Below the pieces are notes generated by a model, which saw only the letters and a program-made list of their open reading frames with translations, ran no database searches and was not told the origin of the DNA. From contig NZ_MJAH01000016.1 of assembly GCF_001746295.1 (NCBI RefSeq), positions 44,666 through 108,665 on the forward strand: a stretch of 64,000 bases of DNA. The letters run 5' to 3'. This document shows positions 1 through 8,384 of the stretch, one piece after another. Position 1 is the stretch's first letter. Every line of letters starts with the position of its first letter. The translations under genes and the position numbers were made by a program. This DNA is from Streptomyces sp. LUP47B (GTDB lineage: Bacteria; Actinomycetota; Actinomycetes; Streptomycetales; Streptomycetaceae).

Positions 1-671
1 TAGTAGGTCCGCTCGATGACGAGGACCAGGTCCCCGCGGCCGATGCCGAGAAGGTTGGCCTGCTCCTGGGTGGCCCGGCCGGGGCGGGGGACTTCGAGTG
101 CGGTGGCGATGTCGACGCCGATGGAGCGCATCCGCTCGACGACGCCCTTGCCGGCGAGGGGGCCCATCTCGGGCAGCAGGATGGGGGTGTCGCCCGTGAT
201 CGACATCGGTTCCCAGGACACGGAGAGCTGAGCGGGCTGCGTGTCGGCGAGGAACTCGTAGCTGGTGCGGACGCACGGGTCGCCGGGCTCGATACCCAGC
301 CGTTGGGCGATGTCGTGCGGGGCGGGTGTGCGGGCTTCGGAGTGGGCCTCCCAGGTTCCCGCGCGGCCGAGTTCGGCCATGTCCGCGCGGAAGGGGCTGC
401 CGCGGCGGCGTTCGCGGTGCCGGGAGCGGATCATGCGGCGGCGCTCGCGTGGTTCGGCGACGAAGGTGCCGGATCCGGCGCGGCCCTGCAGACGGCCCTC
501 GGCGATGAGGCGTTCCACGGCCTTCTGCATGACGTTGGGGCCGACCTCGTAGTACTCGGCGAGCCGTGCGCGGGAGGGGAGTCTTTCTCCAACTCCCCAT
601 TCGCCGCTGTCGAGTCGGCGGCGCAGGGCGTTGGCGACGGCCTCGTGCTGCGGCGGCTCCTCGTTGCCCAT
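1..671 (-). CDS. GntR-family (HutC/UTRA-type) transcriptional regulator, 3' end outside window
   Basis: Read on the minus strand from an ATG at 671, the frame stays open to the window edge (223 codons), so the C-terminus is missing. The first 70 residues form a GntR winged helix with the usual GERLPSRARLAEYY stretch, and the GRAGSGTFV wing follows. The remainder looks like a UTRA effector domain (LSVSWEPM, then ERMRSIGVDIATALEVPRPG). It would bind DNA as a dimer and release it on binding a small molecule. It diverges from the gene at 804, and the gap holds a TAATGCAT repeat that is a likely operator. The effector cannot be inferred. Family call is firm. Confidence 0.9.
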   Translation of the reverse strand, partial: MGNEEPPQHEAVANALRRRLDSGEWGVGERLPSRARLAEYYEVGPNVMQKAVERLIAEGRLQGRAGSGTFVAEPRERRRMIRSRHRERRRGSPFRADMAELGRAGTWEAHSEARTPAPHDIAQRLGIEPGDPCVRTSYEFLADTQPAQLSVSWEPMSITGDTPILLPEMGPLAGKGVVERMRSIGVDIATALEVPRPGRATQEQANLLGIGRGDLVLVIERTY

Positions 672-734
672 GCAAGGACTCCGTACTGGTCAGCGGCTCC
701 CAGATGCCCGGGTTCGGGCGACTCGATTGACAAG

Positions 735-764
735 TTAATGCATCAGGTCCAAGCTAATGCATTA
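735..764. promoter_or_regulatory. Probable GntR operator: two TAATGCAT boxes
   Basis: TAATGCAT occurs at 736-743 and 755-762, starts 19 bp apart, about two helical turns. The second copy sits inside the perfect 10-bp palindrome TAATGCATTA (755-764). The boxes lie between the divergent starts at 671 and 804, so they suit autoregulation by the adjacent GntR protein. Binding is inferred. Confidence 0.55.
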
Positions 765-803
765 AATCTACGCTACGTAGTCAATCGTACGCGGGGGAAC
801 TCC

Positions 804-1835
804 GTGAAGTCGCCGAACGCCCAGGCCACCGCCATCCTTTCGATGCTCAGGGCGCTCGGCACAAGTCCGGTGGAGAACCGGACGGACGGCTGCGTCCGGA
901 TCGAGGCCCAGGTGCCAGCCACCATCAGCGAAGACCTCCTGGCGGACCTCTTCCGCCTTCTCCAGCACGCATCGGACCGCTACGGACACGACCTACGTAA
1001 AAATGGCACATCAGTCATATGGGCTGAGATCGACGCTGAGGAGCAGGTCGAGCAGATCGCCCTCCCGCCCACCTGCAGCATCGTCGGCGGCCCCACCCGC
1101 GAGGCACACGTCGCGCTCTACACCTGCGCCGGCGACACAGAGTCCGCCACCCGAACGCTGGCCACCCTGCACACCTTCGCCGCCGCCCAGGGCTGGACGG
1201 CCGTCCACGAGGCGCACGACCTGGCCCCGCTCACGACCCAACGCCGCGGCCGGACCGGCTGGCGCACCATCGAACGCGCTCTGACCGACGGCAGCGCCAC
1301 AGGGCTCGTCGCCCAGACCGAGCAGGAAATCGCCAGCCGCCCCGCAGACCGCGCCTCACTGCGCACCTGGATCACCGACCTCGAGGCGTTCGCCGTGTAC
1401 ACCGGTGCGCCCTCACTCGTCGGGTCCGCCGCCGTGTGGTCCGGCACCTACGACCTTGTTCCGGACAGCGTGCGCCAGTTGAAAGTGACGGCCCGCGTGC
1501 GTCTGACCCTGCGGCGGTGGCCTGGCGACGTCGACTCCGCCGTCGAGGTCCTCGCCCGCCTCGCCTTCAACGCTGTTGCACACGCCCAGCCCGGCAGCCG
1601 GGCCCCAGCCCAGATGCACGTCCACCTCTCCGTCACCGATGAGGGAGACCTGCTCATCGACGTCGAGGACCCCAACCCGTCCTTCCCTGACGCGCAGGCG
1701 GCCCTGAACGGAGAGCGAGGCCGTGGTCTGCGCGACGCCCTGGCCTTCGGTGCAGAACTGAGGTACTTCCTCGCCTCCGACGGCCTCAGCAAGACGGTTC
1801 GCGCCGTCCTCTCGCCGGGGGAGGGCCTCGCATGA
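804..1835 (+). CDS. Protein with C-terminal GHKL (histidine-kinase-like) ATPase module
   Basis: 343 residues from a GTG preceded by GGGGGAA about six bases upstream. The open frame reaches far further 5' but overlaps the divergent GntR gene there, so this start is preferred. The last 120 residues carry an N-box-like segment (LARLAFNAVAHA), a G1-like DVEDPNPSF and a glycine-rich GERGRGLRDAL, as in RsbW/HATPase_c_2 folds. The N-terminal two thirds match no family I recognise. No phospho-accepting histidine region is visible, so it is more likely an anti-sigma or signalling ATPase than a true kinase. It sits between the GntR regulator and the conservon genes. Confidence 0.6.
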   Translation: MKSPNAQATAILSMLRALGTSPVENRTDGCVRIEAQVPATISEDLLADLFRLLQHASDRYGHDLRKNGTSVIWAEIDAEEQVEQIALPPTCSIVGGPTREAHVALYTCAGDTESATRTLATLHTFAAAQGWTAVHEAHDLAPLTTQRRGRTGWRTIERALTDGSATGLVAQTEQEIASRPADRASLRTWITDLEAFAVYTGAPSLVGSAAVWSGTYDLVPDSVRQLKVTARVRLTLRRWPGDVDSAVEVLARLAFNAVAHAQPGSRAPAQMHVHLSVTDEGDLLIDVEDPNPSFPDAQAALNGERGRGLRDALAFGAELRYFLASDGLSKTVRAVLSPGEGLA

Positions 1836-1966
1836 CCGGCCGCGCGCGCAACTGGCACGAGCGGGCATCCCCGTCTCCCGAAGACAGTGCCGGTCGCGCC
1901 TTTCTTCATCCCCGCCCACCCGAGACCCGCAGATCGCCCCGCACATGCTGCCCATCCTCCCGATAA
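1832..1966 (+). CDS. Possible 44-residue ORF coupled to the upstream gene
   Basis: An ATG overlaps the preceding stop codon as ATGA and opens 44 codons ending in TAA at 1964-1966. The peptide is rich in Arg, Pro and Ser with no recognisable motif. The stop-start overlap is the only positive evidence; it may be chance. Confidence 0.2.
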   Translation: MTGRARNWHERASPSPEDSAGRAFLHPRPPETRRSPRTCCPSSR

Positions 1967-1999
1967 GCCCACCCGGGAAACCTGTCAGGAATCCATCAC

Positions 2000-2614
2000 A
2001 TGAGCGTGCACCACACGCCAGGCACCTGGACCGTGCGGGAGCTGCTGCCCGTGCACTGGACCACGTTGCGGCGCGTTCCGCCCCACCGGCAGCCATCGAA
2101 GCCCTCGCTGCTGCCCGCACCGGACAGGCCGAAGACACGGCCGTACTTCAGCGTGGTCTGGCAGCTGCCGGGACGAACGGACGCCACCCCCGCCAGGGCC
2201 CGACGCCTGCTGACAGAAACCTGCCGTGTGTGGCACATCCCGCGCCTGGTCACGGAAGACCTGAAGCTGATCGTCTCGGAGCTCACGACCAACGCGGTCG
2301 TGCACGCGCCCGGCGAACGCGTAACCGTGGGTCTGACCCTTACCGCCGACAGCACATGGGTCTTCTGCGCCGATCAGGGTCCGCGCAGGCCCATGCATCC
2401 CGGCCACACGGATACGGACCATGAACACGGGCGCGGGCTGATCCTCGTCGACGCGCTGGCCAGCCGCTACACGGTCACCTCCTGCGGCCCAGGCACGGCC
2501 GTAGCGGCATGCATCCCGCTGCCCGCATGCACAGCCGACCACGTCCACACCCCCGAAGGCACTGTCGCCGCTGCCCCTACCGAGGAATCGCCTGATGCCC
2601 CACATAGCCATTGA
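2000..2614 (+). CDS. RsbW-like ATP-binding protein (HATPase_c_2)
   Basis: 204 residues. A GHKL fold spans about 55-165: the N-box ELTTNAVVHA, a G1 region CADQGPRRP and a G2 loop HGRGLILVDALASRY are in order. This short single-domain form is abundant in Streptomyces and typical of anti-sigma or serine-kinase regulators. The first 50 residues (VRELLPVHWTTLRR) are a basic extension. The gene starts 164 nt after the previous ORF and overlaps the next by 20 nt, so it probably opens the transcription unit running into the conservon. Its partner (anti-anti-sigma factor or target) is not in the window. Confidence 0.75.
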   Translation: MSVHHTPGTWTVRELLPVHWTTLRRVPPHRQPSKPSLLPAPDRPKTRPYFSVVWQLPGRTDATPARARRLLTETCRVWHIPRLVTEDLKLIVSELTTNAVVHAPGERVTVGLTLTADSTWVFCADQGPRRPMHPGHTDTDHEHGRGLILVDALASRYTVTSCGPGTAVAACIPLPACTADHVHTPEGTVAAAPTEESPDAPHSH

Positions 2615-3071
2615 GCACGCAGGGGCGGCCCCCTGGACGCACGCGACCGGCCCGGCCGGACAACCGCGCGGTGCCCACGGGCAGCCCTCCACTCTGGCCG
2701 ACATGCTGCCGGCCGCCCATATGGCCTCACGCCCCGTGGACGTGGAGGTCGGAGCGGATTTCGACATCGTTGTACTGCCCGAGGAGCAGGCCCGGCGGAC
2801 CGTCGACCTGCTCGCGCACCGTCGCCCTCACCCCGTCGGCGCAGCCGTATCACGGCCGGGGGAGTGGGTGCTGTTCCTTCCGCCCCGCTCCGGTCTCGGC
2901 ACGCACTGGCGCAGGCCCGCCACTCACTACGACAGCGGCACGCTCCAGGTCCCGCCCGTCCTCACGGCCTGCGACCACCTGCGGTGGGCCCGCCTGGGCA
3001 ATGCCGGCCGAGGCGGCCGCTTCTACACCGCTCCCCTGATGGTGCATCCCCTCCTGCCGCTCCTCAGGTGA
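2595..3071 (+). CDS. Hypothetical protein upstream of conservon
   Basis: 158 residues, starting inside the last 20 nt of the ATPase gene, so probably translationally coupled. No signal peptide or membrane span. The middle reads like a compact alpha/beta domain (VEVGADFDIVVLPEEQA, then GEWVLFLPP). I do not recognise the family. It lies 48 nt ahead of cvnA with no terminator between, so it is likely co-transcribed with the conservon and could be an accessory factor. Confidence 0.55.
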   Translation: MPHIAIEHAGAAPWTHATGPAGQPRGAHGQPSTLADMLPAAHMASRPVDVEVGADFDIVVLPEEQARRTVDLLAHRRPHPVGAAVSRPGEWVLFLPPRSGLGTHWRRPATHYDSGTLQVPPVLTACDHLRWARLGNAGRGGRFYTAPLMVHPLLPLLR

Positions 3072-3119
3072 CGTCCCCCTTCCCCCATCCATCTGCCGTC
3101 CTTCCGTCACGAGGATCTG

Positions 3120-4457
3120 ATGACCCTGATACCTGACGCGCTGCTGTGGGCGCCGTCTGCTGGCTTCGCCGCTGCAAGTGGGGCCGCACTCTTCTTCCGG
3201 GCCCGGTGGCGGGCCGCCGACACCCAAATCGCCCAAGCCGCACAGCAGGCCGCCGACGCCGCCCAGCAGGTCGCCGCACGGGACGAGGAGGCCCGCCACC
3301 TCGCCACATCCCAGCTGCCCGCCCTGGTCTACGCGCTGCAGAACGGCACCCCGCCCTCGCACGGCACGCTGCTGCACCAGGACCTGGCCCACACCGAGAC
3401 CGCGGCCGCGCACGAATCGGTCCTCAACCAGGTCGCTCAGCTCCTGGTCGACACCTCCAGCAAGGCCGAGTCAGCCACCCGGGCCGCGGTCCTCGCCTGC
3501 GTCCGCTCCGTGCAGGCCCTGGTGTACGAGCAGCAAGGCGGCATCACCCGCCTCCTCGACGAGGAAGACGACCCGAAAGTCCTGGCCCTGGTCCAGCCCA
3601 TCGACCACGCCGGCAGCCAGCTGGAGCGCCGCCTGCAGATCCTCGGCGTGATCGCAGGCATGTGGCCCGGACGGCAGCGAGAAGACGTCCCGCTGCTGGA
3701 CGCCGTCCGCGGTGCCATGTCCCGCATCCGCGACTACACCCGCGTCAAAGCACCCAGGAGCTCCAACCACTACGTGGCCAGCCGGTTCGTCGAGCCCGTC
3801 GTCCTGGCCGTGGCCGAGCTCCTCGACAACGCGGCCCGCCACAGCCCCCCGTCCACGCCGGTAGAGGTCAAGTTCGTCGAGGTGCACCAGGGCGTCAGCA
3901 TCGAGATCCACGACGCCGGGGCCGGCATGTCCCTCGAAGCCAGGCAGGAGGCCGCGCGGCGCCTGTCCGGACAGCACCCGGTCCGGCTGACCGAGCTGCG
4001 CACTCCACCCAGCTTCGGGCTCCTCGGCGTCGGCGAGCTCGTCAAGGAGTACGGCTTCCGCGTCTGGCTCGACGAAGACCACTCCGTCCACGGCGGCGTG
4101 CGCGCGGTGGTCTTCCTGCCGCACTCGGTGCTGGCCACCCCCCCGGCCCACACCGAACCGGCCTCGCCGCCACCGCAGACGGCAAACACGGCCCCGCACG
4201 TGGACACCCGCCCGATCACCGCCGCGGGCGAGTACGAGATCGCCGACGACGGGCTCGCCAAACGCAACAGCCGCCAGCCCACCGGAAATCAGGGCTCACA
4301 CCCAGCCCGCCGGAGACTGCCCCGCGCCGAGCCGCCGCCCTCGAACTTCGGGAACGGCCTTGCCGCGTTCGTCCAGGCCACCCGCACCGTCCACACGGAC
4401 GCCGACACCCAGCAGATGTCCACCCTTTCCCCCACGAGTGAGGAGTCCCCCCGATGA
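3120..4457 (+). CDS. cvnA: Conservon sensor protein CvnA (histidine-kinase-like)
   Basis: 445 residues. A hydrophobic segment at about 7-27 anchors the protein, a coiled coil rich in Ala and Gln follows to about 62, and a helical dimerisation region precedes a GHKL ATPase domain: N-box ELLDNAARHSPP near 232-243, G1 DAGAGMS near 264-270, and a GLLGVGEL lid near 299. The last 100 residues are Pro- and Thr-rich and probably disordered. CvnA proteins act at the membrane with CvnB-D in a complex likened to eukaryotic G-protein signalling. The stop overlaps the cvnB start by ATGA. A three-domain sensor kinase with a degenerate receiver is less likely, given the four-gene context. Confidence 0.92.
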   Translation: MTLIPDALLWAPSAGFAAASGAALFFRARWRAADTQIAQAAQQAADAAQQVAARDEEARHLATSQLPALVYALQNGTPPSHGTLLHQDLAHTETAAAHESVLNQVAQLLVDTSSKAESATRAAVLACVRSVQALVYEQQGGITRLLDEEDDPKVLALVQPIDHAGSQLERRLQILGVIAGMWPGRQREDVPLLDAVRGAMSRIRDYTRVKAPRSSNHYVASRFVEPVVLAVAELLDNAARHSPPSTPVEVKFVEVHQGVSIEIHDAGAGMSLEARQEAARRLSGQHPVRLTELRTPPSFGLLGVGELVKEYGFRVWLDEDHSVHGGVRAVVFLPHSVLATPPAHTEPASPPPQTANTAPHVDTRPITAAGEYEIADDGLAKRNSRQPTGNQGSHPARRRLPRAEPPPSNFGNGLAAFVQATRTVHTDADTQQMSTLSPTSEESPR

Positions 4458-4864
4458 CTGCATCCCGCCCCAACGTGGCCTGGATCCTCGACGAGCTGAC
4501 CACCGTCGACCACGCCCGGCACGCACTGCTGCTGTCTGCCGACGGCCTGGCGGTCGCCTACTCCAAAGACTGCGACAAGGACCTCGGCGACCAGATCGCA
4601 GCGGCCGTATCCGGCCTCCAGTCCCTCAGCCGCGCCGGCGGCGCCTTCGTCAGCGACGAAGGCAACACCCCCTGGCAGCAGACCATGGTGCAGTACCGGG
4701 ACGGCTTCCTGTTCCTCATCGCCGGAGGACATGGCGCCCACCTGGTGGCGTCGGCCGGTATCGACGTGAAGATCGAAGCGCTCTCGTACAAGATGGCCGA
4801 CGTCGTCAAGCGGCTCCCCGAGGCCCTGGCCGTTGCACAACGCGAGCACTCCCAGCAGGGATGA
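4454..4864 (+). CDS. cvnB: Conservon roadblock/LC7 protein CvnB
   Basis: 136 residues with the roadblock/LC7 profile throughout: WILDELTTVDHARHALLLSADGL at the start, AGGAFVSD in the middle and ALSYKMADVVKRLPEAL at the end. It corresponds to MglB-type proteins that dock on the small GTPase encoded two genes downstream and tune its GTPase cycle. It overlaps cvnA and cvnC by four bases each (ATGA), the usual tight coupling of conservons. It has no membrane segment, so it should be a cytoplasmic partner of CvnA and CvnD. Confidence 0.93.
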   Translation: MTASRPNVAWILDELTTVDHARHALLLSADGLAVAYSKDCDKDLGDQIAAAVSGLQSLSRAGGAFVSDEGNTPWQQTMVQYRDGFLFLIAGGHGAHLVASAGIDVKIEALSYKMADVVKRLPEALAVAQREHSQQG

Positions 4865-5232
4865 AGGCCCCCCGACGGGGCAGTGACCGGCTGGTTCGGA
4901 CCTTCGTGGTCACCGGCGGCCGGCGACTGCCCAGCCGCAACACGTTCGATCACATTCTGCTGATCAGCCTCTCGCCCTCGGCTGTCCACCTCAGCCGGGG
5001 CGACCTCAACCACGAGCACAACGCGATCCTCGACATCCTCGCGCACAGCGCGCAGTCCGTCGCCGAACTCAGCGCGCTGCTGCGGCTGCCGCTGAGCGTG
5101 ATCCGCATCCTGCTCGCCGACCTCATGGACTCCGGCCACATCAGCACCGGGCGCAGCATCCTCGACGCCCCGGAAAACGTGCCCGACCGAGAAACGATGG
5201 AGGCAGTCCTTGCCGGACTACGTCGGCTCTGA
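4861..5232 (+). CDS. cvnC: Conservon DUF742 protein CvnC
   Basis: 123 residues. It has the DUF742 signature: an N-terminal VRTFVVTGGRR, a long middle stretch, then a winged-helix-like end in which SVAELSALLRLPLSVIRILL resembles a helix-turn-helix and ends with an L-x-D-x-G-H turn (DLMDSGHI). The start is the ATGA overlap with cvnB. DUF742 proteins always lie between the roadblock protein and the GTPase; their role in the complex is not established. The end overlaps the probable cvnD start by 23 nt. Confidence 0.92.
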   Translation: MKAPRRGSDRLVRTFVVTGGRRLPSRNTFDHILLISLSPSAVHLSRGDLNHEHNAILDILAHSAQSVAELSALLRLPLSVIRILLADLMDSGHISTGRSILDAPENVPDRETMEAVLAGLRRL

Positions 5233-5812
5233 CCCTGACCCCGGATCGGGGCTGCGCGGGGACGAGACCACTCGAAAGATCCTGATCGTCGGACACATGG
5301 GCGCCGGTAAAACGACCATGATCGACTCAATCTCCGAGATCGAGCCGGTGCGGACCGAGGAGACGATGACGGACGCGGGCGCCCACGTCGACCGCGCCGA
5401 CCTCCCCGACAAGAAGACCACGACCGTGGCCATGGACTTCGGCCGCATCCGCCTCAGCAACCACCTCGTCCTCTACCTGTTCGGCGCCCCCGGCCAGGAA
5501 CGCTTCTTCAACATCCTCGAAGACCTGGCCCACGGCGCGCTGGGCGCACTCGTGCTGTGCGACCCGCGCCACCTGGCGGACACCTACCCGATCCTCGAAC
5601 TCGTCGAGGAACTCGGCCTGACCTACACGATCGCCATCAACCAGTTCGACGGCGCACCCCGCTACACCGAAAAGCGGCTGCGCGAGGTGATGGACCTCGC
5701 TCCCGACACCCCGCTCGTGTTCTGCGACGCCCGCTCACGCGTCAGCACCCGCGATGCGCTGATCGTCCTCGTCCAGGACCTCCTCACCAGACTCCCGGAG
5801 CCCGCGCGATGA
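5210..5812 (+). CDS. cvnD: Conservon Ras-like small GTPase CvnD
   Basis: 200 residues from a TTG start with GGAGG about six bases upstream. G1 is GHMGAGKTT with the P-loop lysine at about 34, G3 is FGAPGQERF, and G4 is NQFDGA instead of NKxD, a substitution common in MglA-like actinomycete GTPases. GTP hydrolysis would switch the complex with CvnA-C. The gene overlaps cvnC and is overlapped by the first P450 gene through ATGA, so all six genes form one translationally coupled operon. Confidence 0.93.
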   Translation: MPDYVGSDPDPGSGLRGDETTRKILIVGHMGAGKTTMIDSISEIEPVRTEETMTDAGAHVDRADLPDKKTTTVAMDFGRIRLSNHLVLYLFGAPGQERFFNILEDLAHGALGALVLCDPRHLADTYPILELVEELGLTYTIAINQFDGAPRYTEKRLREVMDLAPDTPLVFCDARSRVSTRDALIVLVQDLLTRLPEPAR

Positions 5813-7098
5813 CCCACCACGCCCAGCAAAGCGCCGGGCAGTGCCCGGCCCCCCAGCCGCCCGTCGACCCCAGCCGTCCGCTGCCCATCTTCGGGCCGGC
5901 GTTCAGCGCCAACCCCCACGCGACCTACGAGCAACTGCGGGCCCAAGCCCCGGTAGCCCCCGTCGAGTTCGACCGCAACCAGTGGGGATACCTCGCCGTC
6001 ACCTACCGCGCCGCCCTGCACCTCCTGCGCAACAACCCGGGCCGCTTCCACAAAGACCCCCACCACTGGGAGGCGCTGCGCCGCGGGCAGGTCCCGCCCG
6101 ACAGCCCAGCCCTGATGATGATGGCGCCGCGCGACAACGCCCTGTGGAAAGACGGACCCGAGTACCTGCGACTGCGCGGGGCCATCACGGCAGCGCTCAG
6201 ACAGGTCGACACCCACCAACTCGCCCACACCGTCAGGGAGATCGCCGACCAGCTGATCGACGCGTTCGCGTCCGTCGGCACAGCCGATCTGGTGAGGCAG
6301 TACTGCGACCCCCTGCCCACGCTCACGGTCAACTCGCTCTACGGCTCCCCACCCGCACTCAGCGAGGAGATCGTCCACACGGTCACCCGCCTGTTCCTCG
6401 CCGGACCCGATGCCGCCGAGGCCAACGCCGCGCTGGAGCGGGCGTGCCTGGCCCTGACCCGCCACAAGCGGGCCTACCCGGGCCGGGACGTCGTCAGTTC
6501 GCTGATCGCCGCAGGGCTGACCGACGACGAGATGGTGCCCACCCTCATCCTGCTGTTCGGCGCGGCCGGACCGCCGCCCGCCAAACTCATCGCGTCCGGG
6601 CTGCGCCGCATCCTCACCGACGATTCGTTCGCGGGCGACGTCCACACCGGTGTGCGGCCAGTGACCGCTGCCCTCGACGACGTGCTGTGGAACGAGCCAC
6701 CCGTCCCGAACTACTGCCCCCTGTATGCCAACGGCGTCCAGGAGGTCGAAGGGGTGCGGCTTCAGCCCGGCTTCCCGATCCTGATCAGCTTCGCCGCAGC
6801 CAACGCGGACCCCTCCCTCACCCTCGGCCTGCCGCCCGAGGCCCGCACCGGTAACCGCGGACACCTCAGCTTCTCTGCCGGGGCGCACGCCTGCGCCGCC
6901 CCCGACCTGGCCCGGATCATCTGCGAGACCGGGGTGGAGCGGGCCCTTGACCGCCTGCCCGGCCTCGCTCTGGCCGTCCCCGCCGACCAACTTCCCTCGC
7001 TGCCCGGCCCGTTCATCGCCGGCCCCGCCACGCTGCCCGTCCATTTCCAGCGCGGCACCCCCCACCCCAACCGAACCGGAAGGACCGCAGCAGCATGA
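5809..7098 (+). CDS. cvnE: Conservon cytochrome P450, CYP157-like without ExxR
   Basis: 429 residues with a P450 fold but altered core motifs. The haem loop is FSAGAHACAA with the cysteine near 362, so the usual Phe-Gly and the Gly after Cys are changed. The K-helix position that should read ExxR reads DDVLW near 290-294. The I-helix has GAAGPP in place of AGxET. The S. coelicolor CYP157 family likewise lacks ExxR (EQSLW there) and is paired with CYP154 enzymes in conservons, which is the arrangement here. It may be a low-activity or regulatory P450. It overlaps cvnD and the next P450 gene by four bases each. Confidence 0.85.
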   Translation: MTHHAQQSAGQCPAPQPPVDPSRPLPIFGPAFSANPHATYEQLRAQAPVAPVEFDRNQWGYLAVTYRAALHLLRNNPGRFHKDPHHWEALRRGQVPPDSPALMMMAPRDNALWKDGPEYLRLRGAITAALRQVDTHQLAHTVREIADQLIDAFASVGTADLVRQYCDPLPTLTVNSLYGSPPALSEEIVHTVTRLFLAGPDAAEANAALERACLALTRHKRAYPGRDVVSSLIAAGLTDDEMVPTLILLFGAAGPPPAKLIASGLRRILTDDSFAGDVHTGVRPVTAALDDVLWNEPPVPNYCPLYANGVQEVEGVRLQPGFPILISFAAANADPSLTLGLPPEARTGNRGHLSFSAGAHACAAPDLARIICETGVERALDRLPGLALAVPADQLPSLPGPFIAGPATLPVHFQRGTPHPNRTGRTAAA

Positions 7099-8372
7099 CC
7101 ACCCCCACTACCCCCACCACCTCCGCGCCCTCCACCTCCTCCGATCGCTGGCACTACCTCCTCGACCCGACCGGAAGCGACATCCACGGCGAGACCGCCG
7201 CCCTGCGCGAGGCCGGACCCGCCGTCCGCGTCATCCTTCCCGGCGGCATCCCCGCCTGGACGGTCACCGACCCCGACCTCATCCGGCGTCTCCTCTCCCA
7301 CCCCAAAATCAGCAAGGACGCCTACCAGCACTGGCCGGCCTACATCCGCCACGAGATCCCCGCCGACTGGCCGCTGCGGATCTGGGTCGACGTCCGCAAC
7401 GCCCTGACCGCGTACGGCGAGGAACACAAGCGGCTGCGCCGCCCCCTGGCGTCCGCGTTCAGCACGCGCCGAGTCCGCGCCCTGGCCTCTCAGATCGCCG
7501 ACATCACCCGCACTCTTCTCGACGAGCTCACTGTCGCGGGCCCCGACGACGTGGTGGACCTGCGGGCCCGGTTCGCGTGGCGGCTGCCCCTCCAGTCGGT
7601 CAACCTGATACTCGGCGTCCCTGACGAATTCCACGACGACTTCCGGGACTCGGTCGGCGCACTGTTCATCACCACGACCAGTCCCGAAGAGGGCCAGGCC
7701 GCGATGGTCCGCATCTACGAGCTCATCGACAAGCTGATCGGCTACAAGCGGCGAAACCCGGCCGACGACATCACCTCCCAGCTCATCGCCGCTCATGACG
7801 CGGGCGAGATCAGCGACACTGAGCTCTCCGACAGCTTCATCCTGCTGATCGGGGCCGGCCACGAGACGACCGTCAACGCGATCGACCACGCGGTGGTCAA
7901 CCTGGTCACCCACCCCGACCAGCTGGCACTGGCCACGAGCGGAACCACACCGTGGAACCAGGTCGTCGACGAGTGCCTGCGCCATCAGGCGCCCGTCGCC
8001 ACGATCATCCTCAGGTTCGCGGCCGAGGACGTGACCGACGAGGCCGCCGGCATCACCTTCGCCCGCGGTGACGCCATTGCCATCAACTACGCGGCGGTCG
8101 GCCGCGACCGGAACGTGCACGGCGACAGCGCCGACGAATTCGACGTCACCCGGCCCACCACCCGCGAGCATCTCGCGTTCGGCCACGGGGCCCACCTGTG
8201 CGTGGGAATGGAACTCGCCCGCATCGAGATCCGCACCGCGCTCCAGGAACTCTTCGCACGGTTCCCGCACCTGAGCCTGGCCGTCGACCCCGACCAGCTG
8301 GAACCCCTGCCCAGCATCATCACCAACGGGCACACCCGCCTGCCCGTTCGCCTCGGCCCACCCGCAGCCTGA
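7095..8372 (+). CDS. cvnF: Conservon cytochrome P450, CYP154-like
   Basis: 425 residues with a full canonical motif set: I-helix GAGHETTVNAI near 252-262, K-helix ExxR as ECLR near 293-296, and haem loop FGHGAHLCVG with the cysteine near 369. It is a soluble class I bacterial P450 needing external ferredoxin and reductase; none is encoded nearby. The ATGA overlap with the CYP157-like gene matches the paired layout known from Streptomyces conservons, where the CYP154 member is the competent oxygenase. Its substrate cannot be read from sequence. Confidence 0.9.
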   Translation: MTTPTTPTTSAPSTSSDRWHYLLDPTGSDIHGETAALREAGPAVRVILPGGIPAWTVTDPDLIRRLLSHPKISKDAYQHWPAYIRHEIPADWPLRIWVDVRNALTAYGEEHKRLRRPLASAFSTRRVRALASQIADITRTLLDELTVAGPDDVVDLRARFAWRLPLQSVNLILGVPDEFHDDFRDSVGALFITTTSPEEGQAAMVRIYELIDKLIGYKRRNPADDITSQLIAAHDAGEISDTELSDSFILLIGAGHETTVNAIDHAVVNLVTHPDQLALATSGTTPWNQVVDECLRHQAPVATIILRFAAEDVTDEAAGITFARGDAIAINYAAVGRDRNVHGDSADEFDVTRPTTREHLAFGHGAHLCVGMELARIEIRTALQELFARFPHLSLAVDPDQLEPLPSIITNGHTRLPVRLGPPAA

Positions 8373-8384
8373 CGGAGGACACCT

